A stretch of DNA of 64,000 bases, taken from positions 7,698,972 to 7,762,971 of the forward strand of contig JAQFVV010006199.1 of assembly GCA_028023455.1 (NCBI GenBank), written 5' to 3'. This DNA comes from Epiperipatus broadwayi. Its lineage: Eukaryota > Onychophora > Udeonychophora > Euonychophora > Peripatidae. Under the pieces are notes generated by a model. That model had not been told where the DNA came from. It worked only from the letters and a program-made list of their open reading frames with translations, and did not search any database. The translations under genes and the position numbers were made by a program. Below, in pieces: positions 1-11,011 of this stretch (positions are counted from its first letter, which is position 1; every line of letters begins with the position of its first letter).

Positions 1-3000
1 TTTTTTTTTTTAATAATAATAAATAAAACGGGACTTCTTTTTTCTCTTAGATTTATAAATACGTGGGTTTTTTTTTGTGGCGGCGGATTTTGATTTTTTT
101 TCCTTTTTTTAATAATAACAAATAAAACGTCCAAAACAACAACCAAAAAGTCAATCGCGGTATTATTTTTTTAATGCAAAAAATATGTATGTTAACTGGT
201 TTTGTTACATTCTGTAGGATTTATTTATTTATCTTTTTTAAGAGTCGTACAAGTTTGTTAAAGATTTTTTGTTTTCATAACAAATAAAATGTCCGGTATT
301 TTTATCCTTTTTTAACAACAAAAATTAAGCTCGGGTTCATTTTTAAAATCTACTTAACGTGCTGTTTATTGATTTAAAACAACAACAACAAAAAACCTCT
401 TTTTGCTTCTAAAAGGAACGAATAGGTATGTCAAAAGAAGAAGTATTTTTTTTTAAAAAAAAAAATCAATCAATCAAGAGATGTCCAACAAACTACGCCG
501 CCCCTTTTTAACACTGTCATTCTGGGTGTTAATTACATGATTTACAGATAAAAATAATCGCAACCAAAACACAAATTCTTTCTAGAAAATAAATTTATTA
601 ACCACATATGACTGAACTAAATCAACTGTAACAAATGGCAGGATGTTTTGGGCTTGCAAAAATGCAACTGTTTCACTTTCTCTGTTTGGGACGTCCCACA
701 AATATAACAACGTGGTAGACATTTTGTTCTTCTTTTTCAACTCTAGTCCGAGTCATGACAGAAACGGTATTTTTCCGCAAACAACTCCTATCGTCTGCCA
801 GAGAGCTTGAGAAATTTTATATTGTCTTTTTTCACCCCCCAAAAAGCCAAAATTAGCCCAAAAATTTTTTTTTGACAAATATCAATAATACGCTGAAAAT
901 TACTAGTACGCAAAAATCTTTCAGTTGGGAAATACAGAAAATCATAAACATCAACAAATAAACACTTGAAAAAGATGACAATGCTCACACTCTTATCTTA
1001 AATTCTAGCGACAATACAAATCCTGTCAATATGCATAGGAATTCAACCCCCAATGAAATCAACGGCAAACTATATGGTCATAGTATTATTAGTAGACGTA
1101 GTGTTATTGAACGGGGAAGAATTGGCCGCGTATTATAACCACTACATACGATCTACTCGTATATTAATGATCACTCGTATATTAGCCGTAGGTTCGGCCA
1201 CGAAAACGGTATAATTCTATGTTTTTACACAGAAACAGCGCCACCAAAGGCTACACAGTTAATAGTTTACTAGAACTGAAAGGACTAAAAAAAAAAAAAA
1301 ATCCATAATAAAAAGATACTTAAATGTATTAAATTTATATAGACTTTAAAATTAAATAATAATTGCTAATAATTAATAGTTCTATTTATATATTTTTTTC
1401 ATTGAAAGAAGTAATTTTTTTCTTTACACTATTTTATCTTCAAAATTATTTAAAAATGTTCTCTTTGTTAGGTAAATTTTTTTTATATAAATAATAACTA
1501 GTCATATTGAATAATTTTATTAATTAAACATTTTCATTTGAAATGGCTTTTTTTTTGTTCATTTGATTTTTGCCTTCTAAATCATAAAAGTTTTTAGATG
1601 ATTTAAAATTTTTATCTTTATGGAAAAGTTGTTTTCCAATTTTAGCTATTGAAAGGGAAACAATTATATTTAAAATTAATGTGGGTTAATGGAATGAATC
1701 AGAGTTAATAATCAATTAATATTATTTGCTACATAAAATTACATTTTTTAATAAAAATGTATTTAAGGTTGAATTATTATATTATCATGTCATTTTTAAT
1801 TTTCTTAATTATCAATCAGTTAGTTTATCGAATACTTGTTAAAAAAATATCCCAGTATTAAGTCTTTATTCTTCTAGTTATCTGTTCTATGAATTGGCAA
1901 TATGTGACCTGTTTTAAATTATTCCAGCAACATTATTTAACTATATTAGGATATTTGCCACTTTAGTGAATTTTTAAAAAACTGACTTGAGACACAATTT
2001 TCACAATAACTTGAGTTTTAATAATATTAGAGCAAAATTCTATATATTGACAAAAAACAGAAAAATTAAGGAGAAAAATAAGGCTAAGACAAGTAGTGAT
2101 TACCATTAAAAAAGGAAAAAAAATTTCAACATCTGAAAAAAATTATTACTGTATTGTTTGTTCATAATTTTTAATTTATCATTAACTAAGTTTAAAATTA
2201 CATCTTCATTGATAATTTCTTTGTATTCCTAACAAAATTCTCATTCAAACCATATACAATATTTCTTACCTGAGATAATCCATAGCTTCAGAACTTAAAA
2301 AAGTAGTAACATAAGAATTCTTCATTTTTATCTTGTACCCCAAAAGTTAAAAAATTTCAAGGTATCTATAAGAGAGATTCATCCTAATAAAAAATACAAA
2401 ATAAATCATTTCCAGAAGGTGGATATGCATTTGTCATCATAGCAATTGGCTTCTTGTCTATCCAAAACTAGATATTGAAACTACTGTCTGTATCAATGAT
2501 AAAATGAGTTTCCTCTCTTCATTTTATATTTTTTGTGTACACCAGTGATGCTGTCTTGTTATATTTATTGTTTCACAGAGATATAATTTATTTGCATATA
2601 GCTCATTTATTAGCTATAGACATGAAAACAATGTGATGCAAAATGTGGCAAAACTACAGACTCCACAGCATGAATACCAAGACATAGGAAAGAATCAGGA
2701 TTTGATTCTTTGTTTGCATACAATTCCATGTGGTATACATAACCATTGTGACTATCACCACACACACCACTTGAAAACTCTCTTTATTGTTTTTAAAGAG
2801 TTTATATTTTCACAATACTATGCCCAGTAAATTTTATGATTGCTTTATCAACTGCAACCTTTCTGTACATCTGATAATCAGACTTAAAATTTATATTGCT
2901 CTATAATACCTTAATTTTATATATAAAAATCATTACTTGTTATACAAACACAAATACACTAATACAAATATAAACAAAGCTTTTGAGAATCATTATCTTT

Positions 3001-3236
3001 ATAAAATAAGACTGCCTCAAATTTGGATCAGATCCCCAAAATTGCACTGTACATAAATCACTACTTTCGTTATATTTGAATAGAAGTATAATTTATATTC
3101 TACAAAGACACATTAATACAAACACAATAAGTTATGCATTTATCAAATAATAAAAAAATTTAAAGTAATATTCAGATAATTAAAAAATTTAAAACAATAT
3201 TCAAATAATAAAAATTTCGGGATGAAAGTTTTGAAA
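1..3236. other. No recognised gene
   Basis: AT-rich sequence beyond the 3' end of the minus-strand gene. The first 400 bases repeat a loose motif (T run, then aataataacaaataaaac) at about 10, 110 and 275, followed by slightly richer DNA to 1260. No ORF shows a domain I know. Confidence 0.5.
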
Positions 3237-3329
3237 TTATAAATCATCGAAGCATGGTGAATCCATTTTATTAAGGAGTCTAGCCAATTCTAAAATTGTG
3301 ACTTTGTCTTCTTTGTGCAATCTAGTAAA
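3237..3329 (-). CDS. Terminal exon of the minus-strand gene
   Basis: A 93-nt last exon after acceptor ttttctggtcag. It reads FTRLHKEDKVTILELARLLN then KMDSPCFDDL and TAA. With the two upstream exons it makes a 75-residue, largely helical, charged C-terminus. The preceding 8.4-kb intron contains the hammerhead arrays and two MITEs. The family is unknown to me; a small cytosolic adaptor is one guess but nothing shows it. Confidence 0.62.
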   Translation of the reverse strand, partial: FTRLHKEDKVTILELARLLNKMDSPCFDDL

Positions 3330-4255
3330 CTGACCAGAAAAAAAAAATTAAATGAACTTTAAAAAATATTAATAAAAAATCAATTTTTTGTCCGATTTTA
3401 ACATGCTATATGCGATTTTAAAAAGAAACTCAAGCCACAGAGAATGATAATATTTCTATATATGTCATCTTTTTGGTTTTCCCATAATTTAAAAAAAACA
3501 AAAGCAATTTTAAATACAACGAAATAGCAGCAGCAATACTTACAACTTTAAACTCATTAAAATAGAGTAAACTTATATTTATTTTTCTCTTGTTCACTAT
3601 AGTCCGTTGGGTTTTATGATTTTGAAATAGTTCTAGACAACAATAATGATTAAGTTATATGGATGTAGGGGTTTATGTTGGTATTTGAACATCCAGATGA
3701 TAACTCTCAATGACATAAATGTGTGATCTTTAAAGTCCATTCACTGCATTTTAGGTTTTTTTTATAAGAGAAATAATGTAGTTGGCCTCTATAATCATGG
3801 AATTATTTGGCTAGAACATTGATAATAATCAGCAGGTATCAGTATGCCAGAATTATTATTTTTTTACTATGAGTAACAGGATTAGCACTTAAATGTATGC
3901 ATCTAGATTACTGTGTTATATTTTGTCCTACGTTTGGCAATGGCTAGTTAATTACTCTGTTTATAGTGTACCTATTTTAAATCCAGTCACAAGAAATGAC
4001 TGCTGATTGTTTATGTGTAATACTGTGCAATTAGTTATTATTATAAGTATAACTATATATTATATATTTTAGTTTATGCTGATTTTCATATTTAGCATCC
4101 TTTTATATTTATTCCATGTATTCTATGATGATGATGTTTTCATATCCCCTCCATGTCATCTCAACTCTTTCCATACCATTACAATATATATATATATATT
4201 TAATATATAGAGTAAGTTAAAAACAAACTCTTATGAAGCTTCAAAAATACCCTCA

Positions 4256-4297
4256 ACCTCAGACCGCGGTTTCTGCTTCTAGCGTCATCAGTGAGGT
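4256..4297 (-). ncRNA. Type I hammerhead ribozyme, family A unit 1
   Basis: On the minus strand: stem I ACCTCA, core CTGATGA, stem II CGCTAGAAGCA, then GAAA, short stem III, GGTC, and stem I partner TGAGGT. Stem I is 6 bp. Stem II GCT/AGC pairs perfectly in this copy. Stem III is ACC/GGT closed on two bases. Predicted cleavage falls after C at 4262. The very short stem III is typical of hammerheads that act as dimers. Confidence 0.88.
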
Positions 4298-4625
4298 GCT
4301 AGGGAATAAAAATACTAGAACTAGTCCAGCATTTTATCAACACCTAACTATTGAGAAGAAAATCTGAAACTTTCAGACATTTAAATGTCCAAAAATCCAG
4401 CTATCTAACTCAAATAGCAGTATGGGACTGAAACTAAGTTCAGATCCACCATATATTAATAGCTCTAGCAATATAAAATCGCCAAAGCATTAATAGCAAA
4501 AAACTAAAATTAAATTGATAAAAAATCAAGTCAGATGACCTAATTTTAATAAAGCTCCTATTTACAAATGTTATATATAGAGTAAGTTAAAAACAAACTC
4601 TTATGAAGCTTCAAAAATACCCTCA

Positions 4626-4667
4626 ACCTCAGACCGCGGTTTCTGCCTCTAGCGTCATCAGTGAGGT
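4626..4667 (-). ncRNA. Type I hammerhead ribozyme, family A unit 2
   Basis: As unit 1, but stem II is CGCTAGAGGCA, so one U-A pair becomes a U-G wobble. Core CTGATGA and GAAA are intact. Predicted cleavage after C at 4632. Confidence 0.88.
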
Positions 4668-4996
4668 GCTAGGGAATAAAAATACTAGAACTAGTCCAGC
4701 ATTTTATCAATGCCTAACTATTGAGAAGAAAATCTGAAACTTTCAGACATTTAAATGTCCAAAAATCCAGCTATCTAACTCAAATAGCAGTATGGGACTG
4801 AAACTAAGTTCAGATCCACCATATATTAATAGCTCTAGCAATATAAAATCGCCAAAGCATTAATAGCAAAAAAACTAAAATTAAATTGATAAAAAATCAA
4901 GTCAGATGACCTAATTTTAATAAAGCTCCTATTTACAAATGTTATATATAGAGTAAGTTAAAAACAAACTCTTATGAAGCTTCAAAAATACCCTCA

Positions 4997-5038
4997 ACCT
5001 CAGACCGCGGTTTCTGCCTCTAGCGTCATCAGTGAGGT
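4997..5038 (-). ncRNA. Type I hammerhead ribozyme, family A unit 3
   Basis: Identical 42-nt motif to unit 2. Predicted cleavage after C at 5003. The preceding spacer has one extra A, giving a 371-nt monomer. Confidence 0.88.
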
Positions 5039-5366
5039 GCTAGGGAATAAAAATACTAGAACTAGTCCAGCATTTTATCAATGCCTAACTATTGAGAAGA
5101 AAATCTGAAACTTTCAGACATTTAAATGTCCAAAAATCCAGCTATCTAACTCAAATAGCAGTATGGGACTGAAACTAAGTTCAGATCCACCATATATTAA
5201 TAGCTCTAGCAATATAAAATCGCCAAAGCATTAATAGCAAAAAACTAAAATTAAATTGATAAAAAATCAAGTCAGATGACCTAATTTTAATAAAGCTCCT
5301 ATTTACAAATGTTATATATAGAGTAAGTTAAAAACAAACTCTTATGAAGCTTCAAAAATACCCTCA

Positions 5367-5408
5367 ACCTCAGACCGCGGTTTCTGCCTCTAGCGTCATC
5401 AGTGAGGT
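5367..5408 (-). ncRNA. Type I hammerhead ribozyme, family A unit 4
   Basis: Identical 42-nt motif with intact core and 6-bp stem I. Predicted cleavage after C at 5373. Confidence 0.88.
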
Positions 5409-5736
5409 GCTAGGGAATAAAAATACTAGAACTAGTCCAGCATTTTATCAATGCCTAACTATTGAGAAGAAAATCTGAAACTTTCAGACATTTAAATGTC
5501 CAAAAATCCAGCTATCTAACTCAAATAGCAGTATGGGACTGAAACTAAGTTCAGATCCACCATATATTAATAGCTCTAGCAATATAAAATCGCCAAAGCA
5601 TTAATAGCAAAAAACTAAAATTAAATTGATAAAAAATCAAGTCAGATGACCTAATTTTAATAAAGCTCCTATTTACAAATGTTATATATAGAGTAAGTTA
5701 AAAACAAACTCTTATGAAGCTTCAAAAATACCCTCA

Positions 5737-5778
5737 ACCTCAGACCGCGGTTTCTGCCTCTAGCGTCATCAGTGAGGT
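5737..5778 (-). ncRNA. Type I hammerhead ribozyme, family A unit 5
   Basis: Identical 42-nt motif with intact core and 6-bp stem I. Predicted cleavage after C at 5743. Confidence 0.88.
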
Positions 5779-6106
5779 GCTAGGGAATAAAAATACTAGA
5801 ACTAGTCCAGCATTTTATCAATGCCTAACTATTGAGAAGAAAATCTGAAACTTTCAGACATTTAAATGTCCAAAAATCCAGCTATCTAACTCAAATAGCA
5901 GTATGGGACTGAAACTAAGTTCAGATCCACCATATATTAATAGCTCTAGCAATATAAAATCGCCAAAGCATTAATAGCAAAAAACTAAAATTAAATTGAT
6001 AAAAAATCAAGTCAGATGACCTAATTTTAATAAAGCTCCTATTTACAAATGTTATATATAGAGTAAGTTAAAAACAAACTCTTATGAAGCTTCAAAAATA
6101 CCCTCA

Positions 6107-6148
6107 ACCTCAGACCGCGGTTTCTGCCTCTAGCGTCATCAGTGAGGT
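6107..6148 (-). ncRNA. Type I hammerhead ribozyme, family A unit 6
   Basis: Identical 42-nt motif; the last minus-strand copy before the inversion point. Predicted cleavage after C at 6113. Confidence 0.88.
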
Positions 6149-6487
6149 GCTAGGGAATAAAAATACTAGAACTAGTCCAGCATTTTATCAATGCCTAACT
6201 ATTGAGAAGAAAATCTGAAACTTTCAGACATTTAAATGTCCAAAAATCCAGCTATCTAACTCAAATAGCAGTATGGGACTGAAACTAAGTTCAGATCCAC
6301 CATATATTAATAGCTCTAGCAATATAAAATCGCCAAAGCATTAATAGCAAAAAACTAAAATTAAATTGATAAAAAATCAAGTCAGATGACCTAATTTTAA
6401 TAAAGCTCCTATTTACAAATGTTATATATAGAGTAAGTTAGGCGTTGATAAAATGCTGGACTAGTTCTAGTATTTTTATTCCCTAGC

Positions 6488-6529
6488 ACCTCACTGATGA
6501 CGCTAGAGGCAGAAACCGCGGTCTGAGGT
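6488..6529 (+). ncRNA. Type I hammerhead ribozyme, family A inverted unit 1
   Basis: Same motif on the plus strand: ACCTCA, CTGATGA, CGCTAGAGGCA, GAAACCGCGGTC, TGAGGT. Predicted cleavage between 6523 and 6524. Confidence 0.88.
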
Positions 6530-6857
6530 TGAGGGTATTTTTGAAGCTTCATAAGAGTTTGTTTTTAACTTACTCTATATATAACATTTGTAAATAGGAG
6601 CTTTATTAAAATTAGGTCATCTGACTTGATTTTTTATCAATTTAATTTTAGTTTTTTGCTATTAATGCTTTGGCGATTTTATATTGCTAGAGCTATTAAT
6701 ATATGGTGGATCTGAACTTAGTTTCAGTCCCATACTGCTATTTGAGTTAGATAGCTGGATTTTTGGACATTTAAATGTCTGAAAGTTTCAGATTTTCTTC
6801 TCAATAGTTAGGCATTGATAAAATGCTGGACTAGTTCTAGTATTTTTATTCCCTAGC

Positions 6858-6899
6858 ACCTCACTGATGACGCTAGAGGCAGAAACCGCGGTCTGAGGT
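6858..6899 (+). ncRNA. Type I hammerhead ribozyme, family A inverted unit 2
   Basis: Identical to inverted unit 1. Predicted cleavage between 6893 and 6894, so the released monomer is 370 nt. Confidence 0.88.
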
Positions 6900-7227
6900 T
6901 GAGGGTATTTTTGAAGCTTCATAAGAGTTTGTTTTTAACTTACTCTATATATAACATTTGTAAATAGGAGCTTTATTAAAATTAGGTCATCTGACTTGAT
7001 TTTTTATCAATTTAATTTTAGTTTTTTGCTATTAATGCTTTGGCGATTTTATATTGCTAGAGCTATTAATATATGGTGGATCTGAACTTAGTTTCAGTCC
7101 CATACTGCTATTTGAGTTAGATAGCTGGATTTTTGGACATTTAAATGTCTGAAAGTTTCAGATTTTCTTCTCAATAGTTAGGCATTGATAAAATGCTGGA
7201 CTAGTTCTAGTATTTTTATTCCCTAGC

Positions 7228-7269
7228 ACCTCACTGATGACGCTAGAGGCAGAAACCGCGGTCTGAGGT
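7228..7269 (+). ncRNA. Type I hammerhead ribozyme, family A inverted unit 3
   Basis: Identical motif in the truncated last unit, which breaks off about 110 bp downstream near 7378. Predicted cleavage between 7263 and 7264. Confidence 0.87.
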
Positions 7270-7570
7270 TGAGGGTATTTTTGAAGCTTCATAAGAGTTT
7301 GTTTTTAACTTACTCTATATATAACATTTGTAAATAGGAGCTTTATTAAAATTAGGTCATCTGACTTGATTTTTTATCAATATATATTTAAATATTAAAC
7401 TACTAAACATCACATGATCATTATTCATACTAGCACATAATTGTTATTAAACAATTCAAAACAAAGCATAACTCTCCATATAGTAGTGCCATCTTGTGCT
7501 AACAAGAGCAATCAATGGATGCCAGAAGGCTTGGGAATAAAATCCCTATCTAGTGCCTACTCATCCAATA

Positions 7571-7612
7571 TCCCCAGACTAGTTTCTGGCTTGTGGCCTT
7601 CATCAGTGAGGA
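7571..7612 (-). ncRNA. Type I hammerhead ribozyme, family B (intact)
   Basis: On the minus strand: TCCTCA, CTGATGA, AGGCCACAAGCCA, GAAACTAGTC, TGGGGA. Stem I is 6 bp with one G-U wobble. Stem II is GGC/GCC with a CACAA loop after an A-A mismatch at its base. Stem III is only AC/GT around TA. Predicted cleavage after C at 7577. Confidence 0.8.
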
Positions 7613-8238
7613 GCCTTGGATCTGAGAGCACTGCACCTAGATCTTAGGATCTAATGCAACCCTCCATTACCCACCTTTTAACTCTATTTAACTACGAAAC
7701 TATGAGAATGAAATTGAAAACACAATTAATATTTTCAATCCAAGCTCAACAGCTCATATAGTCATATGGGTCTGAACTCAATTCAGCACCCATACATTTT
7801 GGTGTCTTTGGCTCTTTAACAGCCATAGCCACCACTATCCTATTAGGTAGGATTGGTGTTAAATCACTAAACATCTCATGATCACTATCTCATACTAGCA
7901 CATAATTGTTATTAAACAATTCAAAACAAAGCAAAACTCTCCATATAGTAGTGCCATCTTGTGCTAACAAGAGCAATCAATGGATGCCAGAAGGCTTGTG
8001 AATAAAATCCCTATCTAGTGCCTACTCACCCAATATCCCCAGACTAGTTTCTGGCTTGTGGCCTTCATCAGTGAATTGAGTTCAGATCCATATGACTATA
8101 TAAGCTATTGAGCTTGGATTGAAAACATTGTTTTCAATTTCATTCTCATAGTTTTGTAGTTAAATAGAGTTAAAAGGTGGGTGCTGGGGGGTTGCATTAG
8201 ATCCTAAGATCTAGGTGCAGTGCTCTCAGATCCAAGGC

Positions 8239-8280
8239 TCCTCACTGATGAAGGCCACAAGCCAGAAACTAGTCTGGGGA
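8239..8280 (+). ncRNA. Type I hammerhead ribozyme, family B (intact)
   Basis: Same 42-nt motif as the copy at 7571, on the plus strand. All core residues are present. Predicted cleavage between 8274 and 8275. Confidence 0.8.
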
Positions 8281-8707
8281 TATTGGATGAGTAGGCACTA
8301 GATAGGGATTTTATGCACAAGCCTTTTGGCATCCATTGATTGCTCTTGTTAACACAAGATGGCACTACTATATGGAGAGTTTTGCTTTGTTTTGAATTGT
8401 TTATATTTAAATATTCATAAAAATATTAACTCTAATTGTAGTAAATCAGGATTTCCCTTAGCGTTTAATGTTTATATAAAAAATATGGTTACAAACAATG
8501 TCATTATTTTAAAAATATATAATTTTGATATTTCCAAACTTAGAAATTTTTGCTTTTCATCAAATAAAAAAGCTATTCAAGATTTACCTATTGTACAATT
8601 TTAAGAATGTTTCATTTCAATTATTACACTGCATTATATAAAATTGGTTATGTTACAGCAGCAGTGATTATATGAATATCAGTTATTGGTTTTAAATATA
8701 TAACATA

Positions 8708-8985
8708 CTAGTTGCACCCATGGCTTTGCTTGCATTAGAATAAAAAAATGTAATGCAGTTGATAACTAAAATATATTGTAAATATTTATATAATGTAATA
8801 AGATGTTATCAACAACAGATAAAAACAATTGTAATGCATTTTATAAACAATGTTAGACTATTTTTAATTGCTGTTGATAATTCATATATTATTATTTCAT
8901 GTAAATATTCTTTAAATATATTTTAATTGTTAACTACATTATTCTTTTATTTTATTAATGCAAGCAAAGCCACAAGTACAACTAG
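8708..8985. mobile_element. MITE with 31-bp inverted termini and TA duplication
   Basis: Termini CTAGTTGCACCCATGGCTTT at 8708 and the inverse of AAAGCCACAAGTACAACTAG ending at 8985 pair over about 31 bp with few mismatches. TA flanks both sides. There is no coding capacity, only AT-rich filler. TA duplication and short length suggest a Tc1/mariner-type non-autonomous element. Confidence 0.72.
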
Positions 8986-8997
8986 TACATGTATATA

Positions 8998-10044
8998 CAC
9001 CTGGGTCTCTTTTTACGCGGACTTATTTAACACGATTTTGAAGTTACGCGATTCGTGTTTCACCGGAAGTGTGTTAAATAAGTCCACGTAAAAAGAGACC
9101 TAGATGTATGAACTCCGATAATGCGCTATTACTTTAAATAATAAATTTTGCGCACTTACGTTATATTGAAAGTAATAGCACATTATTGGAATTCGACTTT
9201 CATCTTAGTAATTTCAATATTTTCAGTGCTTTATAATAGTAAGATTTTATGCAATAATGAAATTAAAATCATGATTTCCAAATTTTATGTATACACACAT
9301 TAAATTTTACAAGATTATAATGTAAATTTGTTCAAATATTGTGCGTGTTAATTTTGCATTTTAAATCACATTCTGTTTTTGCTTTTTAAAAAAGAACGTA
9401 ATCAATTATTAATCATTTAGTGTCCACAAGTTTTTTTTTAAAAGGTCAGTAATAGCAGTGGGCATAATTAAATTTGACAATTAAAAATTAAAATCTGATT
9501 TTTAATTGTAACTAACAATTTAAAAATTACTTACTGCGACTTGAAATTAATGTGAAATTTGATTTTTAAACCGAATTGAAAATTAAAGACAAAAATAAGA
9601 ATTTAATTTTTAGTTGTTAGTTTCATAAACAATTAATAAAATCATCGTCTCAAAGATTAATTACTAATTACGTTGTCACCAGAAAACCACTGTTACAACA
9701 TGAGTGTGAAGTTGGCGCTAGTTGTTTGCAAACGAACGTGTTTGTAAATTATGCATAAAAATATATTATTTTGAATAAAATTAAATATTATAGTTAAAAA
9801 AAGTTTGTCTTGTATCAATTTTTTTCAAATTTGAAATTTTTTATTAGTCATATTTTATTTCCTTATTTTTTTTTTGCACGAATTTTAAAGTAATTTTACG
9901 TTGGTGCTTTGCTTTTATGCGAATTTTGAAAAATCACAGACCGCAACCCCCCCTTTTCAATGTAAGTTACGTCTATTTTTGCGCGATTTCATTTGCGCGT
10001 GTTTTCTGAGGAACCTATCTATCGCGTAAAACGAGACCCAGGTG
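8998..10044. mobile_element. Non-autonomous DNA element, termini CACCTGGGTCTC
   Basis: Starts CACCTGGGTCTCTTTTTACG and ends with the inverse, CGTAAAACGAGACCCAGGTG. TATATA flanks each end. Its first 107 bp form a hairpin of their own: ggtctctttttacgcg pairs with cacgtaaaaagagacc near 9087-9103. The 1-kb interior is richer in CpG than its surroundings and has no ORF of note. The superfamily is uncertain. Confidence 0.68.
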
Positions 10045-10722
10045 TATATAAAATAATAATTGTAATCACTCGAGTTGCAACTCATTCCTTTATTTTTTGT
10101 AAGGAAAAATAGCTCTTTATACAGAAATATGTCTGATCTATAAGAAAAGTTCTTTTTTCATATCATCATTAAGATCTTAGTTATATAGTTTTTTATGCTA
10201 ATTGTTCCAAAATCTTTTTATTTCATTGAATTAGATTTTTTTTAAGAGAAATTCTTACTATTGAAATTAACTTCTAAAGCTACTAGCCATTCTTTTGAGT
10301 CATAAAATTAATTCTTTCAAACATCAGCACTTTATCAGTATTCATCTCAGCTAGTTTTTGTAACTTCTTTTCTCATCACTACACACTCTATTTAACCCTC
10401 TTCTACAAATGTCTTTTTTTTTTAATTATCAAAGTTCATTATTTTTGTCTTATATATTACTTATACAATCTTCCTATCTTTTTAATGATGGTTTTTTTTA
10501 AACTAATTACCTTCCAATTTATATTTTTAATTGTTTTTTTTTTTTTGTTCCTTAAACTCATCTTTTCTTTTTCAAAATTAAAGTACTTCATATAATTTTG
10601 CTAATTGCATCACTTGTGTCCTGGATGAATAATGTGCAAGATTGGTCTTACTTGTTTGTGCTATTTTTGATATTACATAAATAAAACATCATTAACAGAT
10701 TACCTATTTATATGGTGCTCAA

Positions 10723-11011
10723 TTCAAATGTTTATTTTAAGGCAAGATCATTTTAAAATATTACTTAAATAAATGTTTTGTACATTTACTGTTGAATGTT
10801 ATTTTTAAAAATGGAGTGGATAGCTGTAGGGAGCTTGAAAATCTGAGTTCAAATCCCTTCTAAAATAATTATTGAATAATTTAAATATAGCACTGTTTAT
10901 GAAATGTACCACATATTTAATGTTCATTTGAAGGCAAGATTGTTTTAAAATCTTACTTAAAAAATGTTTCATACATTTTATTGAACAATATTATTTTTTA
11001 AAATAAAATGG
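10723..11011 (+). repeat. Imperfect direct duplication of about 95 bp, with a family C tail between
   Basis: Blocks at 10723-10820 and 10918-11011 share aaggcaagat, ttttaaaat and cttactta spacing. Between them, 10805-10852 matches the outer tail of the family C foldback: gagtggatag, then gcttgaaaatctgagttcaa and atccc. The tail carries a tRNA B-box-like gagttcaaatccc. Confidence 0.55.

Larger units (their letters stand above)
4204..7378. repeat. 370-bp hammerhead-ribozyme tandem array (family A) with internal inversion
   Basis: Six head-to-tail units begin at 4211, 4581, 4952, 5322, 5692 and 6062 (period 370, once 371), then the array flips at about 6440 and continues as two full inverted units and a partial one starting at 6441, 6811 and 7181. 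Every unit carries one intact hammerhead core. Units are almost identical. The outermost unit has a few differences: gcttct against gcctct in stem II and caacac against caatgc. Each unit also holds the perfect palindrome gacatttaaatgtc. The array sits between AT-rich tracts (aatatatatttaa at 7379-7391 and a longer version at 4182-4203), a plausible target duplication blurred by microsatellite change. It matches the description of metazoan retrozymes. It lies in the last intron of the minus-strand gene. Confidence 0.93.
7397..8401. mobile_element. Family B hammerhead foldback element with 14-bp target duplication
   Basis: Flanked by the perfect direct repeat tatatttaaatatt at 7383-7396 and 8402-8415. 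The left part holds a minus-oriented unit and a second partial minus unit (from about 7860). It flips near 8077 to a plus-oriented unit ending at 8401. Unit ends are recognisable by aaacatcacatgatca on the left and by the gagttttgctttgtt block on the right. HHR cores at 7571 and 8239 are intact. A third at 8036-8077 keeps its core but has lost the 5' strand of stem I at the flip. The element abuts the family A array, which appears to have inserted in or beside the same AT-rich target. Confidence 0.82.

Noticed and set aside
2268-2320. Minus-strand exon ending CTCAG|gtaagaaa with an ATG upstream (MKNSYVTTFLSSEAM)
   Set aside because: The donor is good, but no partner exon or acceptor is recognisable at lower coordinates and the peptide matches nothing I know.
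4204-7378. CRISPR-like or satellite (centromeric) array
   Set aside because: Units have no spacer structure and only nine copies occur, each with a ribozyme and in two orientations. A retrozyme array fits better.
7441-7647. Short frames in family B units (also at 24642-24938)
   Set aside because: The same peptide recurs only because the repeat recurs; frames are broken in most copies and the conserved part is RNA structure.
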